The notes beneath the pieces are model-generated. The model made no database searches and had not been told where the DNA came from. It saw nothing but the letters and a program-made list of their open reading frames with translations. Of a DNA stretch of 64,000 nt, positions 50,876-58,976 are shown one piece after another (the first letter of the stretch is position 1; each line of letters starts with the position of its first letter). The stretch is from contig NZ_BMNC01000008.1 of NCBI RefSeq assembly GCF_014646255.1, forward strand, positions 243,147-307,146, written 5' to 3'. The translations under genes were made by a program, and so were the position numbers. This DNA is from Lentzea pudingi. GTDB lineage: Bacteria > Actinomycetota > Actinomycetes > Mycobacteriales > Pseudonocardiaceae.

Positions 50876-52119
50876 GCACCCCGACCCGACCCCCTCGCCA
50901 CCCGGACCGGGGCAAGCGCGTGAACACCACGCCCCGCGACGTCAGACCCACCAGGCTCGGCCTCGCCGACCTCCTCCTGCTCGGCCTCTCCCCGCTGCGG
51001 ACCAGGCCGATGCGCGCGGTGCTGTCCGCGCTGGGCATCTCCATCGGCATCGCCACGCTCGTCGTGGTCACCGGCATCCCGGCGTCGAGCCGCGCCGCGC
51101 TGATGGAGGAGTTCGCCGCGCTGGGCACCAACCTGCTGCGCGCCGAGGCCGCCACCGGCCTGAACAACGAGCCCGCCTCCCTGCCGCCGGACTCCACCGC
51201 GATGGTCGAGCGCATCGGGCCCGCCCACGACGTCAGCGCCGTCGCGAACACCCACGCCGTGATCCGCCGTTCCGACCGGATCCCGGACTCGGAGACGTCC
51301 GGCCTGACAGTGCTGGCGGCCAAGCTCAACCTCCTGGACACGCTCAACGGCCGCGTCCGGACGGGCACGTTCCTCACCGAGGCCACCTCGGCGTTCCCGA
51401 CTGTCGTGCTGGGCGACATCGCGGCGGCGAGGCTCGGCATCACCGCCCCGGACACCCAGGTCAGGATCAACGACACGTGGTTCACGGTGATCGGGATCCT
51501 CGCTCCCCTGCCACTCGCACCGGAGGTCGAACGGTCGGCACTGGTCGGCTGGGAGTCGGCGCGCGGACTCGGCTTCGACCACCGGCCCACCGTGCTCTAC
51601 CTGCGCGCGGACGAGCCGGCGATCGACGACGTGCGGGCGGTGCTGCCGCAGACCGTCCACCCCGAACAGCCGTCGCAGGTGCGGGTCAGCCGCCCGTCCG
51701 ACGCGCTCACGGCCAAGCGGCTCACCGAGAACACCTTCTCGGCGCTGATGCTGGGCCTTGCCGGGGTGGCGTTGCTGGTCGGTGGCATCGGGGTCGCGAA
51801 CACGATGGTGATCTCCGTGCTGGAACGCAAGCGCGAGATCGGGCTGCGCCGGGCGCTGGGCGCGCACAGGGGCCAGATCAGGACGCAGTTCCTGACAGAG
51901 TCGGTCGTGCTGTGCGTGCTCGGTGGGGTGGCCGGTGTGTTGTTGGGGCTGACAGCGACCGCCGGGTACGCGTGCGTGCACAACTGGCCCGCGGTGATCC
52001 CGGTGGAGATGGTGCTCGCGGGGCTCGGGGCGGCCGTCGTCACGGGAGTGGTCGCCGGGGTCTACCCGGCGGTGCGGGCGTCGCGGCTCACTCCGACGGA
52101 GGCGCTCGCCGCGCCGTGA
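50872..52119 (+). CDS. ABC transporter permease, MacB/FtsX type
   Basis: This 415-residue permease has the first membrane helix at about residues 45-65, an extracytoplasmic MacB periplasmic core domain (about residues 70-280) and three further helices in the C-terminal FtsX domain (ALMLGLAGVALLVGGIGVANTMVISVLERKREIGLRRALGA-type region, then ESVVLCVLGGVAGVLLG). It completes the exporter with the ATPase, adaptor and lipoprotein. The exported compound is unknown; the two-component control suggests response to an envelope-active molecule. Confidence 0.93.
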   Translation: MSTPTRPPRHPDRGKRVNTTPRDVRPTRLGLADLLLLGLSPLRTRPMRAVLSALGISIGIATLVVVTGIPASSRAALMEEFAALGTNLLRAEAATGLNNEPASLPPDSTAMVERIGPAHDVSAVANTHAVIRRSDRIPDSETSGLTVLAAKLNLLDTLNGRVRTGTFLTEATSAFPTVVLGDIAAARLGITAPDTQVRINDTWFTVIGILAPLPLAPEVERSALVGWESARGLGFDHRPTVLYLRADEPAIDDVRAVLPQTVHPEQPSQVRVSRPSDALTAKRLTENTFSALMLGLAGVALLVGGIGVANTMVISVLERKREIGLRRALGAHRGQIRTQFLTESVVLCVLGGVAGVLLGLTATAGYACVHNWPAVIPVEMVLAGLGAAVVTGVVAGVYPAVRASRLTPTEALAAP

Positions 52120-52122
52120 GAA

Positions 52123-52544
52123 TCACCGAGAACAGATGCCGACGAATATCACCGCTGCTACTTCGGTCGCGCAACGGGTGAACGGCCACCAGTCGCCCGG
52201 AAACAGGCTTCGCCGCCGCACAACGCCGTCTCGCCGGGAGGAACTGGAGAAGGGGCTCGACGCGAACCGCCGGAACCCGTTCACCGCTTCGTCGAGCGAG
52301 TGCTGATCGCAGGACGACTCGTACCGCTCGCCGTCCGACGACGCCCAGACCCACCGCCCGGCACCGCCTTCGTCAGGGCCAGGACGCGTCCTTCGAGGCC
52401 GGTGTCCACCAGGTCGGTTACGACGTGCCAGCCGGGATTGTCCAGCGTCGTGATGCGCACGCCGAACTCGTGCTCCCAGTCGCCGTCGCACTGCTCGGCG
52501 TATCACCGCTGGAAGAAGTCGAACGGGCTCTCGGCATCCGGCAT
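52123..52544 (-). pseudogene. Broken Imm53-family immunity gene
   Basis: From ATG 52544 (GGGGAGG upstream) the frame reads MPDAESPFDFFQR, then TGA at 52505-52503 where Imm53 proteins have Trp, and continues YAEQCDGDWEHEFGVRI followed by TTLDNPGWHVVTDLVDTG. This is the Imm53 signature. Near 52365 the frame shifts and resumes as GRWVWASSDGERYE with SLDEAVNGFRRF. One nonsense and one frameshift change inactivate it. Imm53 proteins neutralise toxins of polymorphic toxin systems. No toxin gene is in the window. The part left of about 52270 has no homology I recognise. Confidence 0.8.
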
Positions 52545-52603
52545 TCGGGTCCTCCCCGCCAGGACTGGTCTTCGGCGAACGTGCCTGCCTCCCGGCGCAC
52601 CTG

Positions 52604-52969
52604 TCAGGTGAAGAAGGGGAACAGGCGGACCGCTGCCCTGCCCGCGACCACCTGCACCAGTTCCCCGTCTACCGTCGTGTCGCCGTCGGCCACCTCCACG
52701 GACACCAGCGACCCCGCCACCTCGAGGTACGTCGCGCCGTCTTCCGTTACCCGCCACCGCCCCGCGAGCACCACCGACGTCCCGTCGAGCCGTACCGCGG
52801 CCGCGCCGGCGGGGCGGGGGCCGACCTCGCCGTCGACGTCCACCTCCACGCTGTACCGCAGACCGACCTCCGGCGGCTCCTCCGCCTTCCACACTCCCGC
52901 ACCGGTACCGGCTCGGCAGCGGAACGACACGAGACCGTCCGCACCGACAGCGGACACCTCGATCCTCAT
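52604..52969 (-). CDS. Small hypothetical protein in immunity-gene patch
   Basis: This 121-residue protein starts at ATG 52969 (MRIEVSAVGADGLVSFRCR) with AGGAC upstream. It is beta-rich, acidic, with no signal or membrane segment. It was not recognised. It lies between a broken Imm53 gene and another small immunity-like gene on the same strand, which makes an immunity role plausible but unproven. Confidence 0.65.
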   Translation of the reverse strand: MRIEVSAVGADGLVSFRCRAGTGAGVWKAEEPPEVGLRYSVEVDVDGEVGPRPAGAAAVRLDGTSVVLAGRWRVTEDGATYLEVAGSLVSVEVADGDTTVDGELVQVVAGRAAVRLFPFFT

Positions 52970-53081
52970 ACCGCAGTCCTTCTCACCTAGGCCGGCCACG
53001 CAACACGAGACCGTCCGCACTCGCGACGGCGACAGGCGGGTTCCCACGAACGTCCGTGGGGAGCCCGCCCTTCACGTACCG

Positions 53082-53360
53082 TCAGACCGTGGTGAACCCT
53101 GTGGTCCACTGGTCTTCATCCAGCGTGTACTCGTCGATGTGGAAGCACTCCGGGTCGTCGCGGAACCCCGGGAGCTCCTTGGCACGGTCGATCCACGCCA
53201 TCGCGTTCTCCCGCGAGGAGTAGACGCCGAGCATTTTCACGTCGTCGCCTTCCTCCTCGTCGGCCGAGAACTCGCCGGCAGGACCGAAGTGCCTGACCGC
53301 CCCGCTCTCGTCCTCGGCCACGTGGTGCACGTGCCAGAGCAGGAAAACCCGATCATTCAT
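53082..53360 (-). CDS. Small DUF7336-like protein
   Basis: This 92-residue protein starts MNDRVFLLWHVHHVAEDES and ends DEYTLDEDQWTTGFTTV. The pattern LWHVHH...DVKMLGVYSSRENA...LPGFRDDPECFHIDEY resembles a widespread small family (DUF7336-type) that is often near toxin-immunity clusters in actinomycetes. It is cytoplasmic and acidic. GAGAG lies upstream of ATG 53360. The function is unknown. Confidence 0.72.
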   Translation of the reverse strand: MNDRVFLLWHVHHVAEDESGAVRHFGPAGEFSADEEEGDDVKMLGVYSSRENAMAWIDRAKELPGFRDDPECFHIDEYTLDEDQWTTGFTTV

Positions 53361-53448
53361 TCGACTCTCTCCCCCAGCTTCCGGCACGGTCCCGACGACC
53401 GAACCGGCTTCCCGCTGTGACAACGGGGAGCCGACCGTGCGGTAAAGC

Positions 53449-53709
53449 CTAGATCTTCTCGATCTGGAAGTCGGCGCACCAGAACGAAGCGACGTCGTTG
53501 CCGGGATCAGTCACCTTGAAGGTGACTCCCTCCCAACCCGCGTCACCCATGTCCACGATCTGCAGGTCGATCGGGAACCCGCTCTCCTGGCGGAACACGA
53601 GCTGCACCACCCCGTCGAAGCACAACGCGACGCGCTCAGCTTCGGAGGATCGAGCTTCCACTCTCAGCGACACCCGACCTCCGTCGTCCGCGATGACAAC
53701 TCGGCTCAT
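53449..53709 (-). CDS. Small hypothetical protein at the start of the immunity-gene patch
   Basis: This 86-residue beta-rich protein starts MSRVVIADDGGRVSLRVEA with no signal or membrane segment. It was not recognised. It is the first of four leftward small genes (53709 to 52123) that lie between rightward-transcribed blocks. The Shine-Dalgarno sequence is weak (GGCGG). Confidence 0.6.
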   Translation of the reverse strand: MSRVVIADDGGRVSLRVEARSSEAERVALCFDGVVQLVFRQESGFPIDLQIVDMGDAGWEGVTFKVTDPGNDVASFWCADFQIEKI

Positions 53710-53720
53710 CCGCCAAGAGG

Positions 53721-53885
53721 CTCACCCAGCCGCGGATCCACTTCCCCACCACGGACGTCGACGCGTCCGTGCGCGAGGTCGCCGAACTCGGCGGCAAGAG
53801 CGACGACGTGCCGGACGTCGGCCGCATCACCCGCTGCTCGGACGACCAGGGGACGCCGTTCAGCCCGTACGAGCCGCAGGCCTGA
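53721..53885 (+). pseudogene. C-terminal fragment of a VOC/glyoxalase-like gene
   Basis: An open frame from about 53721 to TGA 53885 encodes PRIHFPTTDVDASVREVAEL, then GGK...DVPDVGRITRCSDDQG and TPFSPYEPQA. This is the C-terminal half of a VOC protein (DVDA-x-V...GR...C-x-D-x-QG-x-PF). No start codon or N-terminal half precedes it; that position is occupied by the leftward small-gene patch. It is probably a truncation left by the arrival of the patch or a deletion. Confidence 0.65.
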
Positions 53886-53955
53886 CCGTCCGAGCGACGA
53901 GCCGGGTTCGTCCGTCCTCTTCGGACCCGGCCGCGACCGGGTTAACATCATCCGC

Positions 53956-54369
53956 ATGCCAGACGTCGGCGTGCTCTCCGCGCACCTGCTCTCGGGGTTC
54001 CAGAAGGAACTCTTCACCCGCCTCGCCGAGGCGGGCCACGAGCACCTGCGCCCACGTCACGGCGCCGTCATGGCCTACATCGCCACCGACGGCACGCGGG
54101 CGAGCGAACTCTCCGAACGTTCCGGCCAGCACAAGCAGGTCGTCGGCACGCTGATCGACGAGTTGGAGAGCCTCGGCTACGTCACCCGCCGCCCCGACCC
54201 GGCAGACCGCAGGGCGAAGCTGGTCGTGCCCACCGACCGCGGGCGCGACCAGATGGCGCAGGCCAAGCGGATCATCGCCGAGATCGAGGGACGCTTCGCC
54301 GGCCTCGTCGGCGCGGACCGGTTCGCCGAGTTCAAGAAGGTGTTCGAGGAGATCGCGCGCGGCTGCTAG
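53956..54369 (+). CDS. MarR family transcriptional regulator
   Basis: This 137-residue winged-helix protein has RHGAVMAYIATDGTRASELS, then QHKQVVGTLIDELESLGYV and the wing RRPDPADRRAKLVVPTDRG. TTCGGA, 17 bases, TAACAT (53943-53948) precedes ATG 53956 by eight bases, so it may be leaderless. It converges on the NmrA-like gene with a 4-base overlap. Its targets and ligand are unknown. Confidence 0.9.
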   Translation: MPDVGVLSAHLLSGFQKELFTRLAEAGHEHLRPRHGAVMAYIATDGTRASELSERSGQHKQVVGTLIDELESLGYVTRRPDPADRRAKLVVPTDRGRDQMAQAKRIIAEIEGRFAGLVGADRFAEFKKVFEEIARGC

Positions 54370-55304
54370 CCGATCACGATGTCCTCGCGGTGCGCGGCGA
54401 GGAACTCCTTGAGCGTCAGCCAGTTCGGCACGAGCTCGCGCGTCTGCGTGATGTCGCGGCGCGGCAGGATGTGCGTGTCGAACTCGGCGTAGTACTGGAA
54501 CATGTTCCCGATCTCCACCGCCTCACGGAAGCCGAGTGCCCGAAAGTCTTTGTGGGACAACGGCTCGTACGTGACCTCCTCACCCAGCACGTCGCTGAAC
54601 GCCTGCGCCACCTCCTGCCCGGTGAGGTGTTCGACGCCCAGGCCGATCGTCTGCCCGATGGTCTTCTCCGGCGCCTTGAGCACGCTCACGATCGCCTTGC
54701 CGATGTCCTCGGCGGCGATCCCGGAGATCCGGCTGTCCCCCATCGGCAGCGAGAGCTTGAGCTTTCCATCCGCCGCCCGATGCGGCGCCATGCCCTGCAG
54801 CAAGTTGTTCCAGTAGAACGACATCCGCACGTACGTCGTCGGCAGCCCGGCCTGCTCGAACAACGCGTCCGCCTCGCCACCCTTCACGTCGAAGTGCGGC
54901 ACCTTGTACTTCTCGTCGAGCGTCGGCATCCTGTCGTCGTCGAGCGAGATCACCTCACGCGTGTCCTCCAGCGTCGACCACACGACGTGCTTGACGCCTT
55001 CTGCGGCAGCGACGAGGTTCCGCACCTCTTCGAGTTCCTTGGCGGCCGACATGTGCGTGAAGAACGGCGTGACCAGGTACGCGCCGTACGCCCCGCCGAA
55101 CGCCTTCCGCAGGCTCTCCACGTCGTACAGGTCGGCCTGCACGACCTCGGCGCCCAGCGCGGCGAGCTTCTTCGCCGCAGCTGACTCGGGGTTGCGGGCC
55201 AATGCGCGGACCGCGAACTCACCGTCGGCGAGCAGCGCCCGTGCCACCGCTCCGCCCTGCTCGCCGGTCGCACCCACCACAGCAATGATCTTCTTCTCGC
55301 TCAT
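54366..55304 (-). CDS. NmrA-family NAD(P)-binding protein
   Basis: This 312-residue atypical SDR starts MSEKKIIAVVGATGEQGGAV, with the nucleotide-binding GATGEQG. It has no YxxxK catalytic pair, as in NmrA/HSCARG redox sensors and quinone reductase-like QorB proteins. ATG 55304 was chosen because the earlier ATG at 55316 lies inside the -10 box of the promoter (TTGATA, 16 bases, TATATG, 55341-55314). A palindrome covers this promoter and is the likely binding site of the HxlR protein encoded just upstream. Confidence 0.9.
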   Translation of the reverse strand: MSEKKIIAVVGATGEQGGAVARALLADGEFAVRALARNPESAAAKKLAALGAEVVQADLYDVESLRKAFGGAYGAYLVTPFFTHMSAAKELEEVRNLVAAAEGVKHVVWSTLEDTREVISLDDDRMPTLDEKYKVPHFDVKGGEADALFEQAGLPTTYVRMSFYWNNLLQGMAPHRAADGKLKLSLPMGDSRISGIAAEDIGKAIVSVLKAPEKTIGQTIGLGVEHLTGQEVAQAFSDVLGEEVTYEPLSHKDFRALGFREAVEIGNMFQYYAEFDTHILPRRDITQTRELVPNWLTLKEFLAAHREDIVIG

Positions 55305-55316
55305 GCCATCCACCAT

Positions 55317-55338
55317 ATAGTCACCAACAGGTGACTAT
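55317..55338. promoter_or_regulatory. HxlR-type operator over the promoter of the NmrA-like gene
   Basis: ATAGTCACC-N4-GGTGACTAT is a perfect 22-base palindrome that overlaps the spacer and -10 of the leftward promoter TTGATA (55341-55336), 16 bases, TATATG (55319-55314). It also touches the HxlR stop codon. Binding there would block transcription of the NmrA-like gene. Confidence 0.7.
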
Positions 55339-55757
55339 CAACCGATGTGACCAAATCGTCGGCGAGCGTCCTCGATGTCGCCGAGGTACCGGGTCGTCCA
55401 AGCGCACATCGCGTCCACCGTCGCCCGCAGCGCCTGCCCCGGCTCCGTCAACGTGTAGTCGACCCGCGGCGGCACGGTCGGATGCACGAAGCGGGACACC
55501 AACCCGTTGCGCTCCAGCAACCGCAGGTTCTGGGTCAGCATCTTGTGACTGATCCCGTCCACCTCGGTCTTCAACTCCGTGAACCGCTTGGTCTCGTCTC
55601 CGATCGTCTCGACGATCAGCAGCGCCCACTTGTTGGCGATGTCGGAGAAGATCTCGCGCGCCAGCGAGTCCGCACGGGCCAGATCGCCGCTGAGCTGCTT
55701 GCTCACCTTGAGGTGCCTCACTCTCGGAAAAGTGCGTTCTTCCAGGTCAGCGTTCAC
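55338..55757 (-). CDS. HxlR family transcriptional regulator
   Basis: This 139-residue winged-helix protein carries the HxlR core IANKWALLIVETI, then FTELKTEVDGISHKMLTQNL and RLLERNGLVSRFVHPTVPP. HxlR proteins often sense quinones or aldehydes and control reductases. The start is uncertain: GTG 55757 (VNADLEERTF) gives an N-terminal extension of about 20 residues, and a shorter start near VRHLKVSK is possible. It lies directly upstream of an NmrA-like gene whose promoter carries a palindromic operator, and it is divergent from a RidA gene. Confidence 0.88.
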   Translation of the reverse strand: MNADLEERTFPRVRHLKVSKQLSGDLARADSLAREIFSDIANKWALLIVETIGDETKRFTELKTEVDGISHKMLTQNLRLLERNGLVSRFVHPTVPPRVDYTLTEPGQALRATVDAMCAWTTRYLGDIEDARRRFGHIG

Positions 55758-55807
55758 TCTCCTACGGTGAGCGAGTAACCACAAGAGAGCAAACAGGAGA
55801 ACCCGCA

Positions 55808-56197
55808 ATGCCCGTCACGCTCATCAACCCCGACGCGCTGCCGCAGATCGACGTCTACCACCACGTGGCCGTCGCCAGCGGCACCAAGACGATCTACCTG
55901 GCCGGGCAGGTCGCCTGGGACTCGGCGCCCGACCTCGCACTTCAGACCGAGCAGGCCTATGTGAACGTGCACACCGCACTCAAGGCCGCGGGCGCCGGCT
56001 TCAAGGACCTCACACGGGTGCGCGTGTACGTCCCGAACTGGACGCCGGACATGATGCCGGAGCTGTTGAAGGGCATCGAGAACGCGATGAAGAAGGTGGG
56101 CGAGACCGCGACGCCGCCCGCCACGTTGATCGGGGTGGCGTCGCTGGACGTGCCCGAGCACCTGGTCGAGGTCGAGGCGACAGCGGTGATCGACTAG
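55808..56197 (+). CDS. RidA-family protein
   Basis: This 129-residue protein starts MPVTLINPDALPQIDVYHHV. It has the RidA/YjgF core IYLAGQVAWD, the substrate-binding Arg in TRVRVYVPNW and a C-terminal ATLIGVASLDVPEHLVEVEA. RidA enzymes hydrolyse reactive enamine or imine intermediates. The single Arg fits, but this branch (YVPNWTPDMMPEL) is not the archetypal RidA and may have another role. It is divergent from the HxlR gene and may share its regulation. Confidence 0.87.
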   Translation: MPVTLINPDALPQIDVYHHVAVASGTKTIYLAGQVAWDSAPDLALQTEQAYVNVHTALKAAGAGFKDLTRVRVYVPNWTPDMMPELLKGIENAMKKVGETATPPATLIGVASLDVPEHLVEVEATAVID

Positions 56198-56625
56198 GCC
56201 GAGCGGAACTCCACCAGGCCGTCGACCACCGCGACCACGGCGACGCTCCGGCCGGCCGGGCTGTGCCGGTCGGGGCCGTGCTCCGGGAGACGGGTCTTGT
56301 GCACGCGCACACTCGTGTCGTAGGCACGGACGTGCTGCGGGCACTCGCAGCCGCCCGCCAAGTACACCGGGCAGGTGAAGGCCGTGCGCACGAGGTCGAC
56401 GTCGGCGGTGGAGAGGATCGCGGACCAGACCATGACCTCGTCCTCCTCGCCGAAGACGACGAAGCCGTCGTAGCTGAACGATCTCAGTTCGCCGACCGAG
56501 CACGCGCGGCAGTACAGGACGCGGGTGTAGTCGTGTGAGCGTTCGTACGGACCGGCCTCGTGGACGTTGACCACGAAGTCCTGCTGGCCTTCGCAGATCA
56601 GGCAGAGGTCCGACCAGGTCCTCAT
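56194..56625 (-). CDS. Cysteine-rich putative zinc-binding protein
   Basis: This 143-residue soluble protein has Cys pairs in LCLICEG, LYCRAC and CPVYLAGGCECPQH, consistent with one or two zinc sites. It begins MRTWSDLCLICEGQQDF. No family was recognised. ATG 56625 overlaps the stop of the membrane protein gene upstream (ATGA), so the two are translated together. It converges on ridA with a 4-base overlap. Confidence 0.65.
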   Translation of the reverse strand: MRTWSDLCLICEGQQDFVVNVHEAGPYERSHDYTRVLYCRACSVGELRSFSYDGFVVFGEEDEVMVWSAILSTADVDLVRTAFTCPVYLAGGCECPQHVRAYDTSVRVHKTRLPEHGPDRHSPAGRSVAVVAVVDGLVEFRSA

Positions 56626-57026
56626 CTGCGGAGGCTCATCAGCAGGGCCAGGCCGGCCGACAGGGCGATGAGAGCGCCCACGACCAACTGGTTGAGCCAG
56701 ACGATGGCAGTGCCGCCGTCCGAACGCATCAACGCGACCACGATCAGCCAGCCGGCCAGCGCGATCGTCACCGGTCTGATGAGCGGCACGTCCAGCGGTG
56801 CCATCGCGCGGACCATGCCCAGCAGCATGATCACGACGGCCAGGCCCATGGACACCCAGTACGGCCGGAACGCGTGCAGCGACGCGCCGAAGTGCAGGAC
56901 CGGTGGTGCGGCGATCAGCCACACGCCCGCCAGAAACGCGGCTACACCGGCCCTGCTCTCGGCAGTTCGTCCGTGAAGATCCCCCACACGAGTGATTCTC
57001 ACCTCTGGACGGCCCGGAGGGAACAC
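56622..57026 (-). CDS. SPW-repeat-like four-helix membrane protein
   Basis: This protein of up to 134 residues has four hydrophobic segments. RAGVAAFLAGVWLIAAPPVL resembles the SPW repeat (G-x-W-L-x2-P); the others are VSMGLAVVIMLLGMVRAM, PVTIALAGWLIVVAL and LVVGALIALSAGLALLM. The start is uncertain: GTG 57026 and GTG 57002 are both possible and neither has a clear Shine-Dalgarno sequence. It is coupled to the Cys-rich gene. The function is unknown. Confidence 0.68.
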   Translation of the reverse strand: MFPPGRPEVRITRVGDLHGRTAESRAGVAAFLAGVWLIAAPPVLHFGASLHAFRPYWVSMGLAVVIMLLGMVRAMAPLDVPLIRPVTIALAGWLIVVALMRSDGGTAIVWLNQLVVGALIALSAGLALLMSLRR

Positions 57027-57029
57027 CCA

Positions 57030-57806
57030 CTATTCGTTCCGGTACGCCTTCATGTTGCGCAGCAACAGATAGGTGTCCTGCAGTTGCGCTGAGTCGTTGA
57101 CGCTCCGGTAGATGCCCCACTTCGGATGCGCCTGGTCACCGCCCAGCCACGTGTCGAAGCCGGACCGCGAGGCGTTGACGACCGTCGTGCCGCCGTCCTT
57201 CAGCGAGTAGCGGAGGCTGCCGGAGTCGGCGACCTTGATCTCGATCTCGACGTCGATCCACCTGTTGCGCAACGGCGCCAAAGGCGTGCTGCCGAGTTTC
57301 GCCTGGCCCGCGCCGAACAGTCGCATCTCGACGGTCTCCACCGAACCCGAGCGGAACAACGACATCGTCACCACGGGCGAGTCCACGCCGGTGTGCTTGA
57401 CCTGGAAGATGTGCGAGAAGCTGGTGGTGCCCTTCAACGACGTGGGGAGGTACATCTGGTAGTTGAAGCGCCAGGTCTCCCCCTTCTTCATGTCGTGCCG
57501 GGTGCTGCCGGTCCTGATCCCGCGCACCTCGTTGCGCTGCCGGTCGGAACCGTCCCGATCGGACTTGTGCATCACGAACCGGTACTGGTTGCTCTCGGCG
57601 AAGATGTGCGTCGCCGACGGGTGCGAGTTCGAGCGGTCGTCCTCGATGCCCGCGAACGCGCCGAGGCCCGCCGAACCGGGGTTCGGGGCCCATTTCTGCA
57701 CGAACGCCATCGCACCCACGTCAGCTGATGCCACACCCGCGGCCAGTGGCGTGACCGCGAGGGCGAGAGCTCCTCGCACAGCGGTGCGGCGGTTGAACAA
57801 CTCCAT
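57030..57806 (-). CDS. Tat-exported polysaccharide-lyase-like protein
   Basis: This 258-residue protein starts at ATG 57806 (MELFNRRTAVRGALALAV) behind GAGGAGG. NRRTAV plus the hydrophobic stretch is a twin-arginine signal. The mature part is a beta-jelly roll with QRNEVRGI, SHIFQVKH and HPKWGIYRSV, a motif set of the heparin-lyase/PF14099-type polysaccharide lyases. It probably cleaves or binds a uronate-containing polymer outside the cell. A short inverted repeat (57818-57836) lies in its leader. Confidence 0.75.
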   Translation of the reverse strand: MELFNRRTAVRGALALAVTPLAAGVASADVGAMAFVQKWAPNPGSAGLGAFAGIEDDRSNSHPSATHIFAESNQYRFVMHKSDRDGSDRQRNEVRGIRTGSTRHDMKKGETWRFNYQMYLPTSLKGTTSFSHIFQVKHTGVDSPVVTMSLFRSGSVETVEMRLFGAGQAKLGSTPLAPLRNRWIDVEIEIKVADSGSLRYSLKDGGTTVVNASRSGFDTWLGGDQAHPKWGIYRSVNDSAQLQDTYLLLRNMKAYRNE

Positions 57807-57944
57807 CGGTGTTCCTCCTCGAACCAGGGATTCGAGGCAGCGGTAGGCACACCTTGCCACAGTTGTGGAGGAACGGTGCAGATCCGGTGAAGGTGTTGCC
57901 GCGGACGAAAATCCGGCGGACGTTCGGATCTAGCGTGGACGTCC

Positions 57945-58976
57945 ATGGACACCGTGGACGTGCTAGTCGTCGGCGCCGGGCTGGCCGGCCTCACCACCGC
58001 GCGGCTGCTGGCGGAAGCAGGCCTCGACGTGGCCGTCTGCGAGCGCAGGACCAGCCTCGAGACCGGCATCCGCACGACGGGGATCTTCGTCCGCCGCACG
58101 CTCGAGGACTACGACCTGCCGCACCTCGGTCCCGCGGTCCGGCGCGTGCTGCTCTACCCACCGTCGCACGAGCGCCCGGTGGAGCTGGTGAGCGATCGCG
58201 ACGAGTTCCGCGTCGGTGACATGGAGGGCGTCTACGCGGCCGCCGTCGAGGAGGCCGAACGGGCGGGCGCGCGGGTGAACCTGAACTCCAGCTACCCGGC
58301 GAGGTCCACGAGGGCCCGCTTCACCATCGGCGCGGACGGCGCCCGGTCGACGGTCGCGAAGAACCTCGGCCTCGACGTCAACCGGCAGCTGATCACCGGT
58401 ATCGAGGAGGTCTACCCGGTCAGCACCGGCTCGACGCCGACGTTCCACTGCGTCGTCGACCCGAGGCTCGCCCCCGGCTACATCGCCTGGGTCATCGACG
58501 ACGGCGAACACGCGCACGTCGGCCTGGCGGGCCGCGCCGACCGGTTCACCGCGCCGCTCCCCCAGCTGCTGCAACGGTTCCGCGACAGCTTCCCCGCACC
58601 GGAGCCGGCCGGCCCGGTGAAGCGCCGGGGCGGGCCGATCCCGGTCGGCGGGCTGCTGCGCAGGATCGTGTCACCGCAGGGGTTGCTGGTCGGCGACGCG
58701 GCGGGCGCGGTCTCGCCGCTCACCGCGGGCGGGCTCGACCCGTGCATGCGGATGTCCGAGCTCGCGGCCTCGGTGACGTTCGACTACCTGCGCAGCGGCA
58801 ACAAGTACGTGCTGGAGCACTACGACGGCGCGGCGATGCGACGGCGCTACCTGCTGCGGTCGCAGCTGCGGCGTGGCCTGTCGCTCGTCAGGAGCCCGAG
58901 CGTCGCGGAGTTCGCGTTCACCTTGCTGCGCTCGGCACCCGGCAGGGCCGCGGCCAAGCAGATCCTGTTCAACTGA
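57945..58976 (+). CDS. FAD-dependent oxidoreductase (geranylgeranyl-reductase-like)
   Basis: This 343-residue flavoprotein has the N-terminal FAD motif VLVVGAGLAGLTTARLL, a central ARFTIGADGARSTVAKNLG and the second FAD motif LLVGDAAGAVSPLTAGGLDP, as in geranylgeranyl-reductase and FixC-like enzymes. ERRTSLETGIRTTGIFV is a partial substrate-site motif. The substrate is unknown, possibly an isoprenoid or lipid. ATG 57945 follows TCTAGCGT closely and may be leaderless. It converges on the next membrane protein with an 8-base overlap. Confidence 0.86.
   Translation: MDTVDVLVVGAGLAGLTTARLLAEAGLDVAVCERRTSLETGIRTTGIFVRRTLEDYDLPHLGPAVRRVLLYPPSHERPVELVSDRDEFRVGDMEGVYAAAVEEAERAGARVNLNSSYPARSTRARFTIGADGARSTVAKNLGLDVNRQLITGIEEVYPVSTGSTPTFHCVVDPRLAPGYIAWVIDDGEHAHVGLAGRADRFTAPLPQLLQRFRDSFPAPEPAGPVKRRGGPIPVGGLLRRIVSPQGLLVGDAAGAVSPLTAGGLDPCMRMSELAASVTFDYLRSGNKYVLEHYDGAAMRRRYLLRSQLRRGLSLVRSPSVAEFAFTLLRSAPGRAAAKQILFN

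Noticed and set aside
55305..55316. ATG 55316 as start of the NmrA-like gene
   Set aside because: It lies within the -10 hexamer TATATG of the likely promoter, so it cannot be in the mRNA; ATG 55304 is used instead.
57818..57836. tRNA T-arm-like palindrome CTCGAA-N7-TTCGAG
   Set aside because: The loop and flanks do not fit a tRNA, and no acceptor or anticodon arm is present; it is a short leader hairpin at most.
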